64,000 nt of DNA from the NCBI GenBank assembly GCA_029962745.1, contig CM057153.1:40032779-40096778 (forward strand), given 5' to 3'. Numbering within the stretch: the first letter of the stretch is position 1; each line of letters starts with the position of its first letter. Below the pieces are notes generated by a model. It searched no databases. It was not told the origin of the DNA and saw only the letters and a program-made list of their open reading frames with translations. A program made the translations under genes and the position numbers. The stretch is from Echinometra lucunter (lineage: Eukaryota; Echinodermata; Echinoidea; Camarodonta; Echinometridae). Positions 25,893 to 40,800 of this stretch are shown in pieces.

Positions 25893-28800
25893 TAAGAAGA
25901 AGAATAAGAATAAGAATAAGAATAAGAATAAGAATAAGAATAAGAATAATAAGAAGAATAAGAATAAGAATAAGAATAAGAATAAGAATAAGAATAAGAA
26001 TAAGAATAAGAATAAGAATAAGAATAAGAATAAGAATAAGAATAAGAATAAGAATAAGAATAAGAATAATAAGAAGAATAAGAATAAGAATAAGAATAAG
26101 AATAAGAATAAGAATAAGAATAAGAATAAGAATAAGAATAAGAATAAGAATAAGAATAAGAATAAGAATAAGAATAAGAATAAGAATAAGAATAAGAATA
26201 AGAATAAGAATAAGAATGAATAAGAATAAGAATAAGAATAAGAATAAGAATAATAGATGGGATTTGTAATGTGCCAAATCCACTCTGCAGAGTGCCCAAG
26301 GCGCAGATAATCAATTTTTATAAAACTTAATAATGCTTTCCAATGGTGGTAGTCTTCAACAGTGTGTTTTATTGTTTGAAAGTGAATTGGAGATTACATG
26401 CTCTGTATAAAATTTACCACAAGACAAAATAGAATTCAGTTTCTTTTATCTCCTTCTATAGAAAAGAAAGCTCATTGGATATGATTCATTAGAAATGATT
26501 GGCAAATCACTTCATAGAAAGGGCACATTGTTACACAGAGACTTCCGGGCGCTTGCAGGCAATCAAACTTAGCAAACAACCGCACAATAGTGAGTTAGCA
26601 ATCAGAACTCTACCCATCAGAGTCCAATTGCAAATATGAGGTGAAAACAAAAGTAGGCACTGACAATGCTCAGGTATGTCCTTTTAGGGATATATTTGTA
26701 GGTTGGTGATTGTGCGGAGGCTGCTAGGTATGTGAGTTGATTGATTCTGGTTTGTGTATTGTCTATGGGGTCGGATCCCAGAATGTTCTAATGGGCCTCT
26801 CATTGCTAGGTGTTTGACTTTCATTGCTTTGTTACATGTTGTCCTTCTGCGAATTAATACCCCATTCTTGCGGGGAAAGATTAGGTACAAGTTTGGCACT
26901 TAAGAACCACAATCAATGATGCTTGGTCGATGTGCAATAACACATCATAATGTAGAAGAGGAATCAAGAAGTGGCATTTCCTTGATTGGTGATTATGAAA
27001 GAAGATATGATCGCACACAGGGTAGGCTATGCAGGATGCTCACTTTTCTCTACAAGGCTCAAAGAAAAACTAAAAATCAACTTTTCTAATGTACCAGTTT
27101 GGGAAGAGGAATACTTATATTCAGTAAGTTTCTGAATTTGTAATGATTTATTAATGTCATTCATAAAAACCTAAAACAAAAGAAAAAAATGATTCTTCTG
27201 ATAATGGGCATTTTTATCTTAGTAGTAGTAGTAGTAGCATGGTTTATTAAAAAACTGAAAATGGTGGCCCAAAGGCTGAATTACATTCAATTTACAATTT
27301 ACAGTGAAAAGTAAAAAACAGATCATAGTCAAAACAATTATGATATGTGACACATGTTATACATAGACTTTTAAAAAATGTATAAATTTAGAAATAACAG
27401 AGAGCTGGTAAAATATTCTAAAAGCTACATATTAGAACAGAGAAATATGGTCTGAGTAGATATAATGATCATTTATGATCAATGGGAACTAGTGAAAGAA
27501 ATGATAGATATAATTGGATAGGGTAAAATTATGAATTTATATAAGGCCCAGGAAAACATAAATTTAATTGTGAAAGGGTGATTCAATGTCTTTCAACAGT
27601 ATACAAATATTTTCAAGCAGTTATTCCATTTTATCCTTCAAGGAAATTCACTCGAAAGAATTTCATTACCGGTACTTCTGGAATTCAAGCAAATTAAGTT
27701 TTACTGCTCTATCACCTCAGCCATTAAAAGGGTTTGATTAGGCATCACTTTTATAATCATTACAAAGTACAGTGATTTCTCATGGCAAATTACAGGTACA
27801 GCACTCAGTAGTATCTTGCTGAAGATGTTTAAACTGAATTTGCCTTACATGTAGGTCTACATAATATTAGAATCTACCATTTATGTAAAAAAAAATCTTA
27901 CTGCAGTCTGATTTGACTATTAACAATACCTGGGTTTGTCAGATGATTTTTGGACACCACTACGACAAAGCAGGAAGATAGAAGGGGTCAATATACAGAC
28001 TGTGGCTTTTTATTGTTCTGTATTTCAGTAGAAAGAGCTATCACTTTGTACATGTAAGTCCCTTGTTAAATCTTATCACAAGGCAGTGCTTTATATCTCT
28101 TATAAAAGAATCTAGGACCTTGCCCTGAGGATCTCTTTTGTTATCATGGTTGTTTTATTCTTCTTTTCTCTCAAACCTTTATCTAAAAGACACATTAAAC
28201 CTTGTTCAGTATTTTATTGCAGACATATGTTGTTGTTGTTGTTGTGGTAAGTGGTGGTGCGTCGACAAACTTGTGTCCTGGGCACCAGGCGCTATACAGA
28301 GATTCTTCAGGTCTACTCCGGTAAAATTTCCTCCAATTTCTATAAAATAAAAACGCTATATATTACTGGTTCTTGTTTAATAATAAAGAAAGTGAATTAA
28401 TTCCCTAAACTCATGGGAATCGTATACTGAAAGAAGTGTGCATTATCAGTAATTACTATTTACACGTAGTCTAGACTTTCATTCTCGTGTCTCTAATGTA
28501 TGTTAGGATATGATCATAGTTGTGGGGGTTGTATAGTATATTCTCTAATGTCATCTGATCATTAGTGTAGTTTAATTTTTGTTGTAGGGAAGACCGTTGT
28601 AGCGCATATTTTGGACATGTTAGGAGAAAATGGGTCATGTCATCACGATTCTGACAAAAGTCACAAAGGCCAGACATATTCACACTCTATGTACATCTAT
28701 CTTCGAGAATACTAAATTTGACCAGTTACAAAATAGGAAGAGACACATCTTATTTTCAGGATCATCTTCAGATTTCTTAATCTCTTGTTTGTTTTGTAGG

Positions 28801-31800
28801 TTTACTGTAAATTTAGAAGTCTTGAAGTATTGCAACAAAATGTATACATTAGCGCTCATCATAGGAAGACATATTCAAGTGGAGAGGGCACTCTGGATTA
28901 TGTTTGAAGTGAATATCTTGAAGTTTTTAGACTCTTAGCTCAAGTTGGAAGAGTAGCCAGTGGCCAATGCGTACAGGGGTATTACTTAATCTGCAGATAC
29001 AGACCCTATTTTGACACATATGCACAATTCTGTAGAGCCTTGCTTTGCCAGTTGCTGGCTGTGTCAGGAGCACTGTTAGCTCAGTTAGTCTCATACATAT
29101 GTAGTTCAGACACTTGAATGCGTTTTTGTGGTTGACCAGGGTTTGTGCCTAGTTCGAGTGCTGACTGGCTTGGGGAAATTGGTCATAATACAAGGTGTAT
29201 AAAATGCAAGACAATTTGAGAGGCATCTCTAATGCCCTTTTCATATTAGGGGTGGAAGCATGCTTAGTGTGGACAAAGTCTGGACTTGGCACACTTCTAC
29301 AGCTAATACGAACGCTGATCAGCATCAGCATCAGCATCACTCAATCCGTTGTTAGTCCAGACTTTTTGACCCACCTCTAGAAATGTGTTAAGTCTGGACT
29401 AAGTCCCGACTGGAGGTGGATTCCTTATAATATGAACGCTGCCTCCACCACTTGATGTGGATTTAGATTTGCTTTCTGTGGGTTTGCTGTATATTTTACA
29501 CAATCCCCCCCCCCCCCGGATGGCTGGGGGGGGGATAAGACAACTTAGGGTTTTTAGGTATGCCATGTGTGTAGTCATGAAAACAAATGTGCTTACATGT
29601 GTATATGTAGCTGATGTTATAATGTTATGTACTCTAGCTACTGTCAATATGAAAGGTAGCACAATTTTAGATGAGGATAGAGTCGGTATCTGTGGCAGCG
29701 AATATGAAAACGTTAAGGAAAATCTTTAATGTGAACGTATCTCATCAAAGCTTTCTTTCTGCTAGGATTAGCCACACAATAGATGATGAATGCTCTACTG
29801 ATCTTCCTATAGACAGGATAAGAGAGATTGAGATTTACAGGCTTCGTAGTCTAAAGCCGAAATGAAATGGAAACAAATTTGAGGATAAGCTGGAGGGTTT
29901 TGGGAGGTATTTGAGAATAGGGCTAGTTGTAGAAGAAAGCTAGGACCCCCGTTCCTTTAACAATAGCACTATATATATATATGTAGAAATGAGGAAGAAA
30001 ATACATTGTAGACAGAGTAGGATTACAATTCATAGTACTGTATGAGTTAGAGAATTAAAGATAATCAACATGTAATTCTGGTAATGGAATTCTGATTTCT
30101 AGAGATCCGCTGGAAATCATTTACTGGAAAGCATTAACGCATGCATATGTGTAGGAGTATATGTTTTCTACTTATTATACTTCGATTGGCTTAGTTCAAA
30201 TCATCAGGTGATCACATATATATTCACGTCACATAATCATGTTGTCACATTACATGAAATTAAATCTTTTAAAGTGTCAGGTCCTTACTTTATGAAAAAA
30301 AAAGTACAGCAAATCTATGAATATTCATGTCTTAAGTTGAGCCTGACTCATTGTAGATAAGAGAGGCGTATTTCATGAACATTTACACCTTAACTTTTGG
30401 GAATTTAGGGCATATAATTCACAAAATGTCGCATAAAGGGACGATGTGATATGATGGTTCGAAGTATAAGCCTCTCAATTGGTGCATGTGGTTTGTCATC
30501 TTAAACATTGAGTTAAATCAGCACGATCCTAGATCACTTTTTCGAGAATTTAATTCATGTTATAAAATCAGAAGTATTTACTCATAGAAGTCTTGAGGTG
30601 ACGCATGATATGTGATGTTATTTATAACGAGGTGTACCGGGCTATACCAGCAGCCTGTTTGTTGAAACCATCATAAGCCTAATACCCTGTTTATATTAGG
30701 CAAAACGAGAGGTAAATATAACCTCCAGAGGTTATCTCGTGCCGTCCCTTGTCCAACTGAGATATAAACACTCGCAATACAAAGAACAAAGCACAAATGT
30801 AAGGTAAACGCAAGGTAAACAATCATACAGGACAGCCTAGCAAGACACAAGGTAACCTCCTGAGGCATCCAACGTGATCCCTTGTTGAAGTGCAGATATA
30901 ACACTCTTTGGGTAGCAACTGGAAGTCTTGCTTGAAACCACGCGCCCTTGCTCTTCTGTACTGAATGGCCATAGAGATTTGTATAAAGAATGAGTTACGT
31001 CAATTTGCTGATGGTGTATTCACAATAACATTGCATTTTACCTAGTTCTTTTGCAGACTTGATATTTATATAAAAATATATCACATTAAACCTTAATTTT
31101 TCAATTGGTCTGTTTCATGATTATGATTTTTTTTTTAAAAAGAAATATTCATAATATATTTGGATGTTTATGGCCAGCACGGCCTAGCCAAGCTTCTCTC
31201 ATCATCACACTACTTCGTGCATACCAAAGCGCTATTACTTTACAGTACTAGTACTAATTCTGCTATCAATTAATCTATCGAATTCTTCTTCATAATTTCG
31301 ATATAGCGTGCGTTTTTCACTGTCGACATGTTACTATGACAACATACCTTGTAATTACTGCAGGCATGAATGGTAATATAAATGGTACTCCAGGCTCGTT
31401 ACCTGGTGTTTGAGAAGGAATATCATGCTGCATTTAACTCAGACAGTCATCTGGTGTGACACCGTGTGAAACAGATATAAACAGGGTATCAGTTCGTGTA
31501 CATCCCATTGAAAGGCATTTAATTCTGAAACATGCTATTACGGGTTGTCAAAGAACTTAGTCTTATGACAGTTTCAAGAAATTATTCAGTAAATCAAATT
31601 TATCTAATTTGTCAATAGCTTTTGTGGTGCCACTAAATGTAACCTTGAGATGTCACTTTTTTGGCAGCAGAAATAATGTTATCCAAAGTATCAGTTAGCA
31701 TTGATATCAGATCTAATTATAGGCAATGTGTCATAACATTGCTATATACAATAGATCCATTCACCTGCATCCAGGGTTGTTAAGGTAGGACTATTGTTTT

Positions 31801-34800
31801 GAAGTACAATAGAAAACAAATTAGAAATAACATAGAGGCAATAGACCATGGTAAGTGATTATCTACTTATCCTAGTGAAGGCTCAGTTTTATAAACGAGG
31901 GCTGCGTTTCACGAAACCGTCATAAGTCTAACTTCTCGGACATCCCATAGAAACGCGTGTTGTAGAATTAACAGGCGTTTCAATGGGATGTCCATGAACT
32001 TAGACTTATGACGGTTTCGTGAAACGCAGCCCAGAGTTTTCAAAATACCGGTAGCTTGCTTAGCGGTGTTCTGATCAAGCAAAATCAGCTGTTATGCCAG
32101 TAGAGTATATTGATGAAGTAGCTGTGCTATGAATATGTTTATCCAGTTATTATTATCAACCCCTACAAAGATGTAAGAAGTGGGCTATTTCACTCTTTAG
32201 GTGCGTCATCATCGGAATGAAGTTCTGCTCTAGCCCGCTGTTCCTGATCCCATGAATAGCCCAATTAGAGAATAAGCCAAATTAAAATTAATCTGTGTCC
32301 CATTTTCAACATGATAATGCTTTTATTGATAGCAAAATATTAAAACATACAAAAAAAAAGAATATTTAAATGTCCTTTAGCAAAAAATTATTTTAACTCG
32401 CCCACCTCTTCCCATGCATGATACATCCCCCCGCAAAAAAATAAATGCTTCTATTGATAGCAAAATATATGAAGCTCCTATTATATTAAAAAAAAAAAAT
32501 TATTTGACCTCCCCCACCGTTTCCCGTACATACACCCCCCCCCCCCCTAAGAAAAAACATGTGAAACAGCAAGAGCGAGAGATATCAAGCTCCTCACTGC
32601 ATGTACGTGCTGATCGGCTCCGTCATTTAAAAAAAAAATAAAATGAAAAAATAAAAGAATAATGGTAAAAGCAAAGTTTCAAACATCTCATCCTTGCCCT
32701 GAGAAGGACGATGACATTCAAACGTAAACATAAACCAGGTTGGCAGTAATTCATCATCACCCCATGTCGCTAAAAATAGAATAGTACTCATTTCTAGTTA
32801 AATAAGACCAACAGATAAAAGTGATCAACACACGTACATGGTATATGGGTATGGGAAACAAAAGCACATGGATTGGTATTGTTGCGATGCACCTGCCAGC
32901 CACGGGTAAGATATTAAAACCGTACGCTTGTTCATTCACAGTGCACATGCGCACCAACTTTGGGCTTAAGCTCGAAGTGGGTCGTTTCGGTCTGATGAAG
33001 ACGCAATCGCAAACTGAAGCTAGCTTCGACCGAATATCCCTGGTCCACCTTGAAGCGGGCTAGAGCAGAATTTCGTTCTGATGAAGACGCACCTTTTGAG
33101 TGTGGGATATTACATTTAGCTGTTATGCTAAGTATACTGGTAATGTGTATTTATTTGTGAAAAGCCCTTGATTTGGCTTGTGAGGGGGATAATTTGCAGT
33201 CGAAAATACAGACAGACATAGTAAGATGCTCTCTGCAGCTCATGCTAATTTTGATAGCAAGACAGAATAAGCTGGACATGCTCTGATAAGCCCCGTTCAT
33301 ATTACCGGCCTTTCTATAAGATAGGTACAACACTTTGGACTGCTGGTAATATGAACGGCTCCAACCGAATATTGCAGTATTTTGCTTCCTCGTATTTTAC
33401 GTTTATTTTGAGCATATTTGACGACTATTTTACGCTTTGAGACCTAATAATTTTACTGTTATATTGCAAATACCTGGTGTGTATGAACAACATCCACAAA
33501 GTAGGCACAACATTTACGTCTCGTCGACAGGGTTGACCCTTTGCCACAAAAGCACATTGTACACTGGTTAACCAGGATGCAATGCGGGACTTGCTGATAG
33601 AACAGAATACCGTAATATTGCAGATACGAATATGAAGGGCAGTGAAAGGGAGAATATTGCAATATTATGGTAATATTACGGTATTTTGCCTGTAATATGA
33701 GCAGTGCCCAAAGGAAATCGCTTACCGGTGTGCATCAGTAATATTGAGGTATTGGGTAGTTTGAACGGGGCTATAGAGGCTGGGGACTTCAAGGTTGATA
33801 ATTCAGATTCCAGTATCTTGATCTATAGCATTTTTAGCCAACAGAGAAGCACCTTTGGGGAGTTATAGTCAAAATCAGACATTAATTCTTCTGAATTTGT
33901 CTATGATACTAGTGTAAAGACATGATTGTTGAAAGTCAAAAATCTATTCTGAATTTGTCCTGAAAGTGTCAAGACATTGCAAAGAGAAATTGAAAAAAAT
34001 AGTGAATATCTGTAATTTTGCTTGAAAAGAGATTAAGTTCAGTCCGCTCTCATGCTTCATAAGATTTGGAAGAATAGAAATCAATCAGGTAGACACAATA
34101 CCGTGGATTAGAGCTAGACTTCAGAAAGCTTATGTTATTGGGTCCAGAGAAAGGCATAGTAAGCACAGTAAGTCCTGAACACAATCCATGAAATTGTTGT
34201 TTACATCATAATTTTTCATCTTGCTTTACACAGTAATGTTTTGACTTTCGATATTATTCAAGTAGATTGATCTCTAGAGCTATTCTCCCTCCTTTGATTG
34301 ATAAATAGTTTATAATTCAATTTTACAGTTTGATGCTTCATGTGGTCTGTACCATTCTGTACTCAACTCCCTCCCCCCCCCCCCTCTCTCTCTCTTCTTT
34401 CTCATTTCTGTGCTTGCATTTTTGTTCATTGCCCTTTTTTCATTGTACTTATGTCCTTATTTTCCTCTTGCCTCCCAGCTTCTATGTTTTGTCGCTAATA
34501 TTGTATAAAGTGAAATAATATTCTTATAAAGGCTGGCTTGCTAACTTCTTACTGATGATTATATGAGTTGGCATATGGTATACAGTTACAAGTAGGTCCA
34601 TCCCCTCTTCATCTGTGCTCTTAAACCTATCAATTCAATTCAATTCAATTCAATTCACTTCAATTCATTTCAATTCACTTCAATTCATTTCAATTCAATT
34701 CATTGTTCCCCTCCCTGATTTAAAGTGCATTTCCCCCTATATTAGTCAGTGGTTTGGAGTCATCTTTTTTTGCAAGTTCTATTTTTCATAGTCTTTTTCT

Positions 34801-37800
34801 ATTTCAACTGCTATATCCTTTTTCTTCTGTCTACTACCATGCATACTTCCGTGTAGGCCAGAACACCACTATGCTTCTACTGCAATTGCCGTAAGTCCAC
34901 CTGTTAAATCTCAGCAGTTTGATCTTGGTTGGTACTGGAGCTTACTTGCCAAGAAATGCTTGCCATATCACGGCTGGATAGCTGATTTGTTTTGGCAGAT
35001 CTCACCAATTTCATTGATTCACTTTGACTGAAGTCAAGAGCCCTTTTGAACTCACTCTGCCATTTTCCTCCATTTCTAAAACAAAAGAGTTTTTGAAAAA
35101 TACCAAAATATTACAACACCAACCCAATGTTGAATGTCACAACTAGTTAATAGTGTGAGAAATATCTCTTGACTATACAAGCTATTTTACTATTTGCTGT
35201 TTCCCACTTGTAAATGTGAAATTCCCCAAGCAAGAGGTTTTTTTTTTTTTCCCTCTGGCCCTTCATTTAGTTGATCTGACTGCAAATGTAGTGAAAAGTT
35301 AAGATTGTGAAGTGATTCTACCTTTTAAACTTCTTTACAGGGCCTGACGCTTACTTACAGGTGTCTGATACATGTTGGGTAAAAAGAAAAATTAACCCCC
35401 AAACCCTGAATTTCAACAGTTAAAAGTGGCCCCATCGTACATACCCTCAAAATTTCAATCAAGGCCCCACTAGCTGGCCCCTCAAATGGATCTTTAATAC
35501 TGGATGATAAACAATGTGGAATTATATCAAGCTACATATACCTGTAATCTTTCATGAGGTTCAAGTTCATATCCCATCACCAACATGATTTTTTTAGCTT
35601 TTTATTATGAATTCTCCAGACACAATTGCTGTTTAAAGGTTCATTGCTGCACGACATGCAAACTACCACAGTAAAAGTATGAATTTAATGTAGAGGATCA
35701 GCATGTGGGGATTAGGTAAAGTATTGGCACAAAATGAAAGTCTATAATAAGCCTTTGTTATACGCAGATAGTTTTCTGTCTGATTAATATACATGTACAG
35801 ATATATGAATTCTTGATCATTTACATGCACACGCACCTTGAGCACTCCACAGAGTGGATTTGGTGCGACATATATATATATATATATATTATTATTAAAG
35901 CTTATGTCATTTTAGAAGTCTAACTGAAGTATCATGCTTACATGCATGTGATGCTTAAAAGTTTGAAATACTTTCAAAAGATCAAATGAGCTATGAAATC
36001 ATATAATTCTCAAAGCGGTTCCAGTGCTTTGTAATGCATTTTGCTGCATATGAAGCTAGATATAGTTCCTGCCTTCATGTATGCATGATAGAACGCTTTG
36101 TGTTTTTGTATTTACTTTTGTTGTTTACTTCACTCTTCACTGTGATTTTTACGGTCAGTAGATGTTAAGGACACATAAAATTTTTAGGTACATGTATTGC
36201 ATTCTCATCATACCATGTAGGTTTATATGCAAATGTAAAAATCATGAAGATAATACTGAGTACTTGTCGTGATTTCATTCTGGAAAAAAATTAAATGTAA
36301 AACGAGAAGTCATGGAGAAAGATTAATAATCTAGTGAATGTGGTGTACATACTATGAATACTGTTGTGTGTTGTGAGATTTTGACATCTTCAAAATTATT
36401 AGAAATTTCTTCAATTTTGCTGATAATTCACGTATACAGTGAAAAGTAATGTAAGGATAAGACTCCCTGGTATGTAAACTTATAAGGCAAATGGTATTGG
36501 TCCAAAGTTATGCAGTGTTTCTAGTCGAGGTTGGAATTTTGGGTTATTTGGAGTGAAATTCTATATTGTGTGATATTCCTGCTATGATAGTTTTCTTCAT
36601 ATAAGTAAAATGAATGAGAGAGCAAATATTTCTCTCTCTCTCCCCCTCTTAAAGTATGAGTCCTGCCATGGCACTAATGTGCCTTGGCAAGATATATATA
36701 CATTTGCCACTCTCCACCCAGGTGTTACATGTAAGTGGGTACCTGGTAGTATGCAAAAGTCCTTGTGGTGGTTTGTTTAGCATCGTGAATGTCTGCAAAA
36801 GGTGCCTAACTGGAATGCTCTCAAGGGAGTGGAGAAGGTGCATACATTGTGCGGGCAAGCCTAAATCCTATGACTGGGGTAATAGTATTTCTGTGAAAGC
36901 ACTTAGAGATATCAGAGATGTATTAGGCACTATAAAAATCCAGATTATTATAATCATTATTAGACCTTTCTCTTTAAGCCGAGTTATTGTGTTTTTCCCT
37001 TTGAAAGATATATTAGGAACCCAGCATGAACTGTTATGTGTAATTTGCTTTCCTTTCTATTATGAAGTAGATACTATAAAGGGGTATCTTTGAATGCTCA
37101 TTCAGATGGAAATAACTTTAAATACAACAACTGAAAAACATAACTGGGAATAGTTCAGATATTATTGCTCTGTTTCCTTGAGAATTCTTTTGTGAAGCGA
37201 CATGTAGTAATACTACATGTAAAAACTTGACATCACATAAAGTGAAGTGATGGAGACCATTGGTTCATATAACCAGAGCAGGAAATCTCTACTTGGTAAT
37301 GTTTTACTAGGATAAACCTACAGTTGTTAGTTATGACCAGAGGAGGCAAACTTGTATTATACTATAATAGTTCACCCTCTCCCCCTTCATTCAGACAAGC
37401 AAAATTTGTTACATAGTGATACAAAGAGAGGGTAATAATTTCTCAGCTAAACGTTGCGTATTGAAACATCGTATGCTGAAATTATAGCAAGATGGATGTT
37501 TTAGCATCATTTTGAAAGAAGACTCGAAAAACAATAATAAGTAATCCATTGCCTTTGTGAACGTCATATCTCATGAAAACCTTACCACAACGATTTTTGC
37601 ACAAATTTTATATAAATTTGCTCTATACATGTATGGGAATGCCTTTAATATGGAAGTAGGCATAGACCACGACATCCGTTACATCCTGCCTCTAGTCAAG
37701 CAAGGGATAGCAATGAGACAATATACTTTTAATCTCTTTTATCAACATGTCCTATGAACTGGCAGCAATAAGTTCTAACAGTTTAAATAGATTCTTCTGT

Positions 37801-40800
37801 AATATGTCAGTATGCTTTCAAATTGGTTGAAATTTTAGATCACTTTGTCTACCTATAGGCATTGATCTAGAACATCTGTGCATGTACATGCAGAGGAGAT
37901 TATCAAATTATTTTCAAAATGTACTAAGAATAATCTGACATTTGCTCTAGACTTTATTTTATCTAAAATGTAGCATTCATACCTGAATCACATGTGAGTG
38001 TTAGGTTCAGTGCAGAGTTACATGTAGATATAGCATCAGTCCAAGATTGAAGTTGGGAGCCTTACTTGTGCTACAATTTGATACTGGGGAAATTATTGCC
38101 ATATCATATAATTGCATAGTCATCATGAAATATAGTAATAGTAATGATGATGATGACGATGATGACGATGATGACGATGATGACGATAATGATGATGATG
38201 ATGGTGATTATAATGATAATGATAATAATATTGCTAATGATGACAACAATAACTACAGCAATGATAATGATAATAATAATGATAGTATAGTAATATTGAT
38301 ATGTCTTATTTACCCAGGGTAGCCTCTTCGTTATTATGTATTATATTTTGGATCAGAAATTTATCCTTTCATGATTGGCTTAAAGACCTTCACGTGATCA
38401 TTGGTATTTTCAGCTATTTCAGAATGTTGGCGTGAAGGTTTACTATTTGGGAAATGACGTCACTCTTATGACGACATTTTCCAAATAGTATATACTATTT
38501 GTGAAATGACGTCACAGTACGCAAAATCTATGCGCGAAATGAAAATTCAGTGGGGCATACGAGAGCTCGAGTGCGCACCATGGGGAACTCTCGCGGTGTC
38601 ACGGCTACTGCGTTTTTCAATTTCCGATCACTTTGCAGTTTATCTGTATGGCAGAGTGATCTAACTTCGCGCACAGGACCATATCTCAAAAACTAGAAAA
38701 GATTGTGAAAAACTGGTAGCACCAATGGAAAGAGCACCCTAAAATTACCTTGGAAATTACTTTCCTTTTGAAATTAGAGATGGAATTTTGAAATTATGAA
38801 TGAAAAATCGGCAAATTTGGCAGTGTTTTGCGTTCGTTCTGACAAAACTGGACTTGTCGACAAGGGTCTAGAATTCCTCTTTTCGAGAGACAATGTCATC
38901 AAAATAGTAAGTAAAATGTGATATCAATTTATTCAGTGGCATTTTGCCTTCCTGGTAATGCAATTATCTTACCTTTTATGGATCTCTATTTTGTATCAAT
39001 CACTTGAAAACTGGCGTGCGCGAAGTTAGGTCGACGTTATTTTTTTAACACTTTTCCAGGTCCAGAGCGGTGCGATACGACATCGAACTTTGCGATCGCG
39101 ATATCTTGCGAATTCTTCGTATCAATCAAGAAAAATATAAAATAAGAAAGTAAAATTCATGTACAAAATATATATAATCTTGATCCAAAATATAAAACAA
39201 ATATACTCTGCCATAATTTCGAGTTTCTGGTTAAAACTATGGGCCTCGGTGACTCGAATAGTACCATTCACTTCGGGGCTGCGCCCCTCAGTGAATAGTA
39301 CTATTTCGGAGTCACCTCTTGCCCATAGTTTTAACCAGAAACTCTCAAGGCAAAGTATATTTGTATACTATGTTCTCCCAGCAGACCCTGCAATCATATT
39401 ATTACCCCTGGCTTTAGCATGGCAACCATAGTGCTCAGTGCATTCAAGGAATAAATCCTACCAGATACCTACTTAATGCCCCTGGGTCGAGTGTGGCAAA
39501 TACAGATTAATGTCTTGCCAAAGATAGCATATCCATAGGTTTAGAACATTTGAACAAACCTGAGTGATTAAAGCCTATCATTTTTTATTTATAAGTGCAG
39601 CTCTGCTGTATGTAGATATGATAATAGAGTCTTTGAGTACTGCCAATGATGTACTAGTGAGTGCCAGACAGTTTAGACTGAGAATCTGGGTCATCTGCTT
39701 TGTTCATTTCCTCTTGAAATATGATTTTGACACTTATTAATGTAAAGAGGCCTTCCTTTTTGAATACATTCATCCTGATAGACATGTAACAACTCTCAGC
39801 ATGCTCACTTTACTCATAGTAAATTAGTCTTCAAGAGACAGAAATTTTAAGTTTGATTTTTGGTTGAAATTACTGAATTCATAGGTGCACACAGTGCCAC
39901 ACAATCTCATGAAACCAGAGTTAACATGTGATCAGGTCTCACATGAAATCATTTTTTTTTTCCTCCTATGCTCTTGCTCTGTAGTGCAATTCCAGATAAG
40001 AATATCAGGGGGGGGGGGGGGAGGGATGTTGATCTGATATGCAAAAAAATCCCCTTCGAATTACCAGTACTATAATTGACATATAAGAGTAGCAAACAAC
40101 AAGAGGTGAAAATATTTGACATTTTTGTATCTTCCATAAAACCGCTTCCCATTCACCAAACACAACAGAAACCAATTTGGTTTTGAAAGTTTGTCAAGTC
40201 ATGCATCCCTTATCATAGAAAACTTTTTTTGTCTCCAAGCACGGGCACTACTCTGGGATTGTACAGGATCTGGATAGAGAGAGACTTATGTTTTCTACAC
40301 GCATGTACCATACTCCATAACCATGTGGGATCTGAAATGTAGACTATATTTTCTCATCAATGACAAAGTCTATTCACCGTCCATGCAGGCCTTGGACTCC
40401 AGAATTTGTTTTCTATCTTCTCATTTATAAGCTGTGTCTCTGGATAATAGACTAGTTTTTACCTCCACTAGTCTGTTGCTAGTACTTTGCAGCCACAAAT
40501 TTTACATAACAGTAATGTTGAGTCTGAACTATACACTATACCAATGATTATATGAAGTGTCGTACTTATGACTAAGGTGATTAACATTAAAGTTTTGTGT
40601 CAAGTTCCAAAGTTTCATGCTGTGAAAGACTCTCAGGTTCTTAAGTTTCACTGGTAGAAGGATTTCATTTGGGAGATCGAAGTTCATTTTTGATGGATGA
40701 AAATACATTAAAAGGCTCTTGTGACAGTACCTGTGTATTTTTGAAGAAGTATACTTTATATAGACATTTATGGCTGGCACAGCATGGTGTAGCATCTCAT

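Noticed and set aside
25795..26314. Two minus-strand ORFs of more than 160 codons (Leu/Ile, Tyr and Ser/Tyr runs)
   Set aside because: They are translations of the AAT/AAGAAT satellite and have no non-repetitive part.
36656..37093. 145-codon + strand ORF, one of the longest in the window
   Set aside because: Its first two-thirds coincide with a SINE/LINE-like repeat ending in an AT-rich tail, and the protein shows no domain.
38047..38322. 91-codon ORF with a long Asp/Asn run
   Set aside because: Translation of the GAT/GAC microsatellite; no start context, splice sites or domain.
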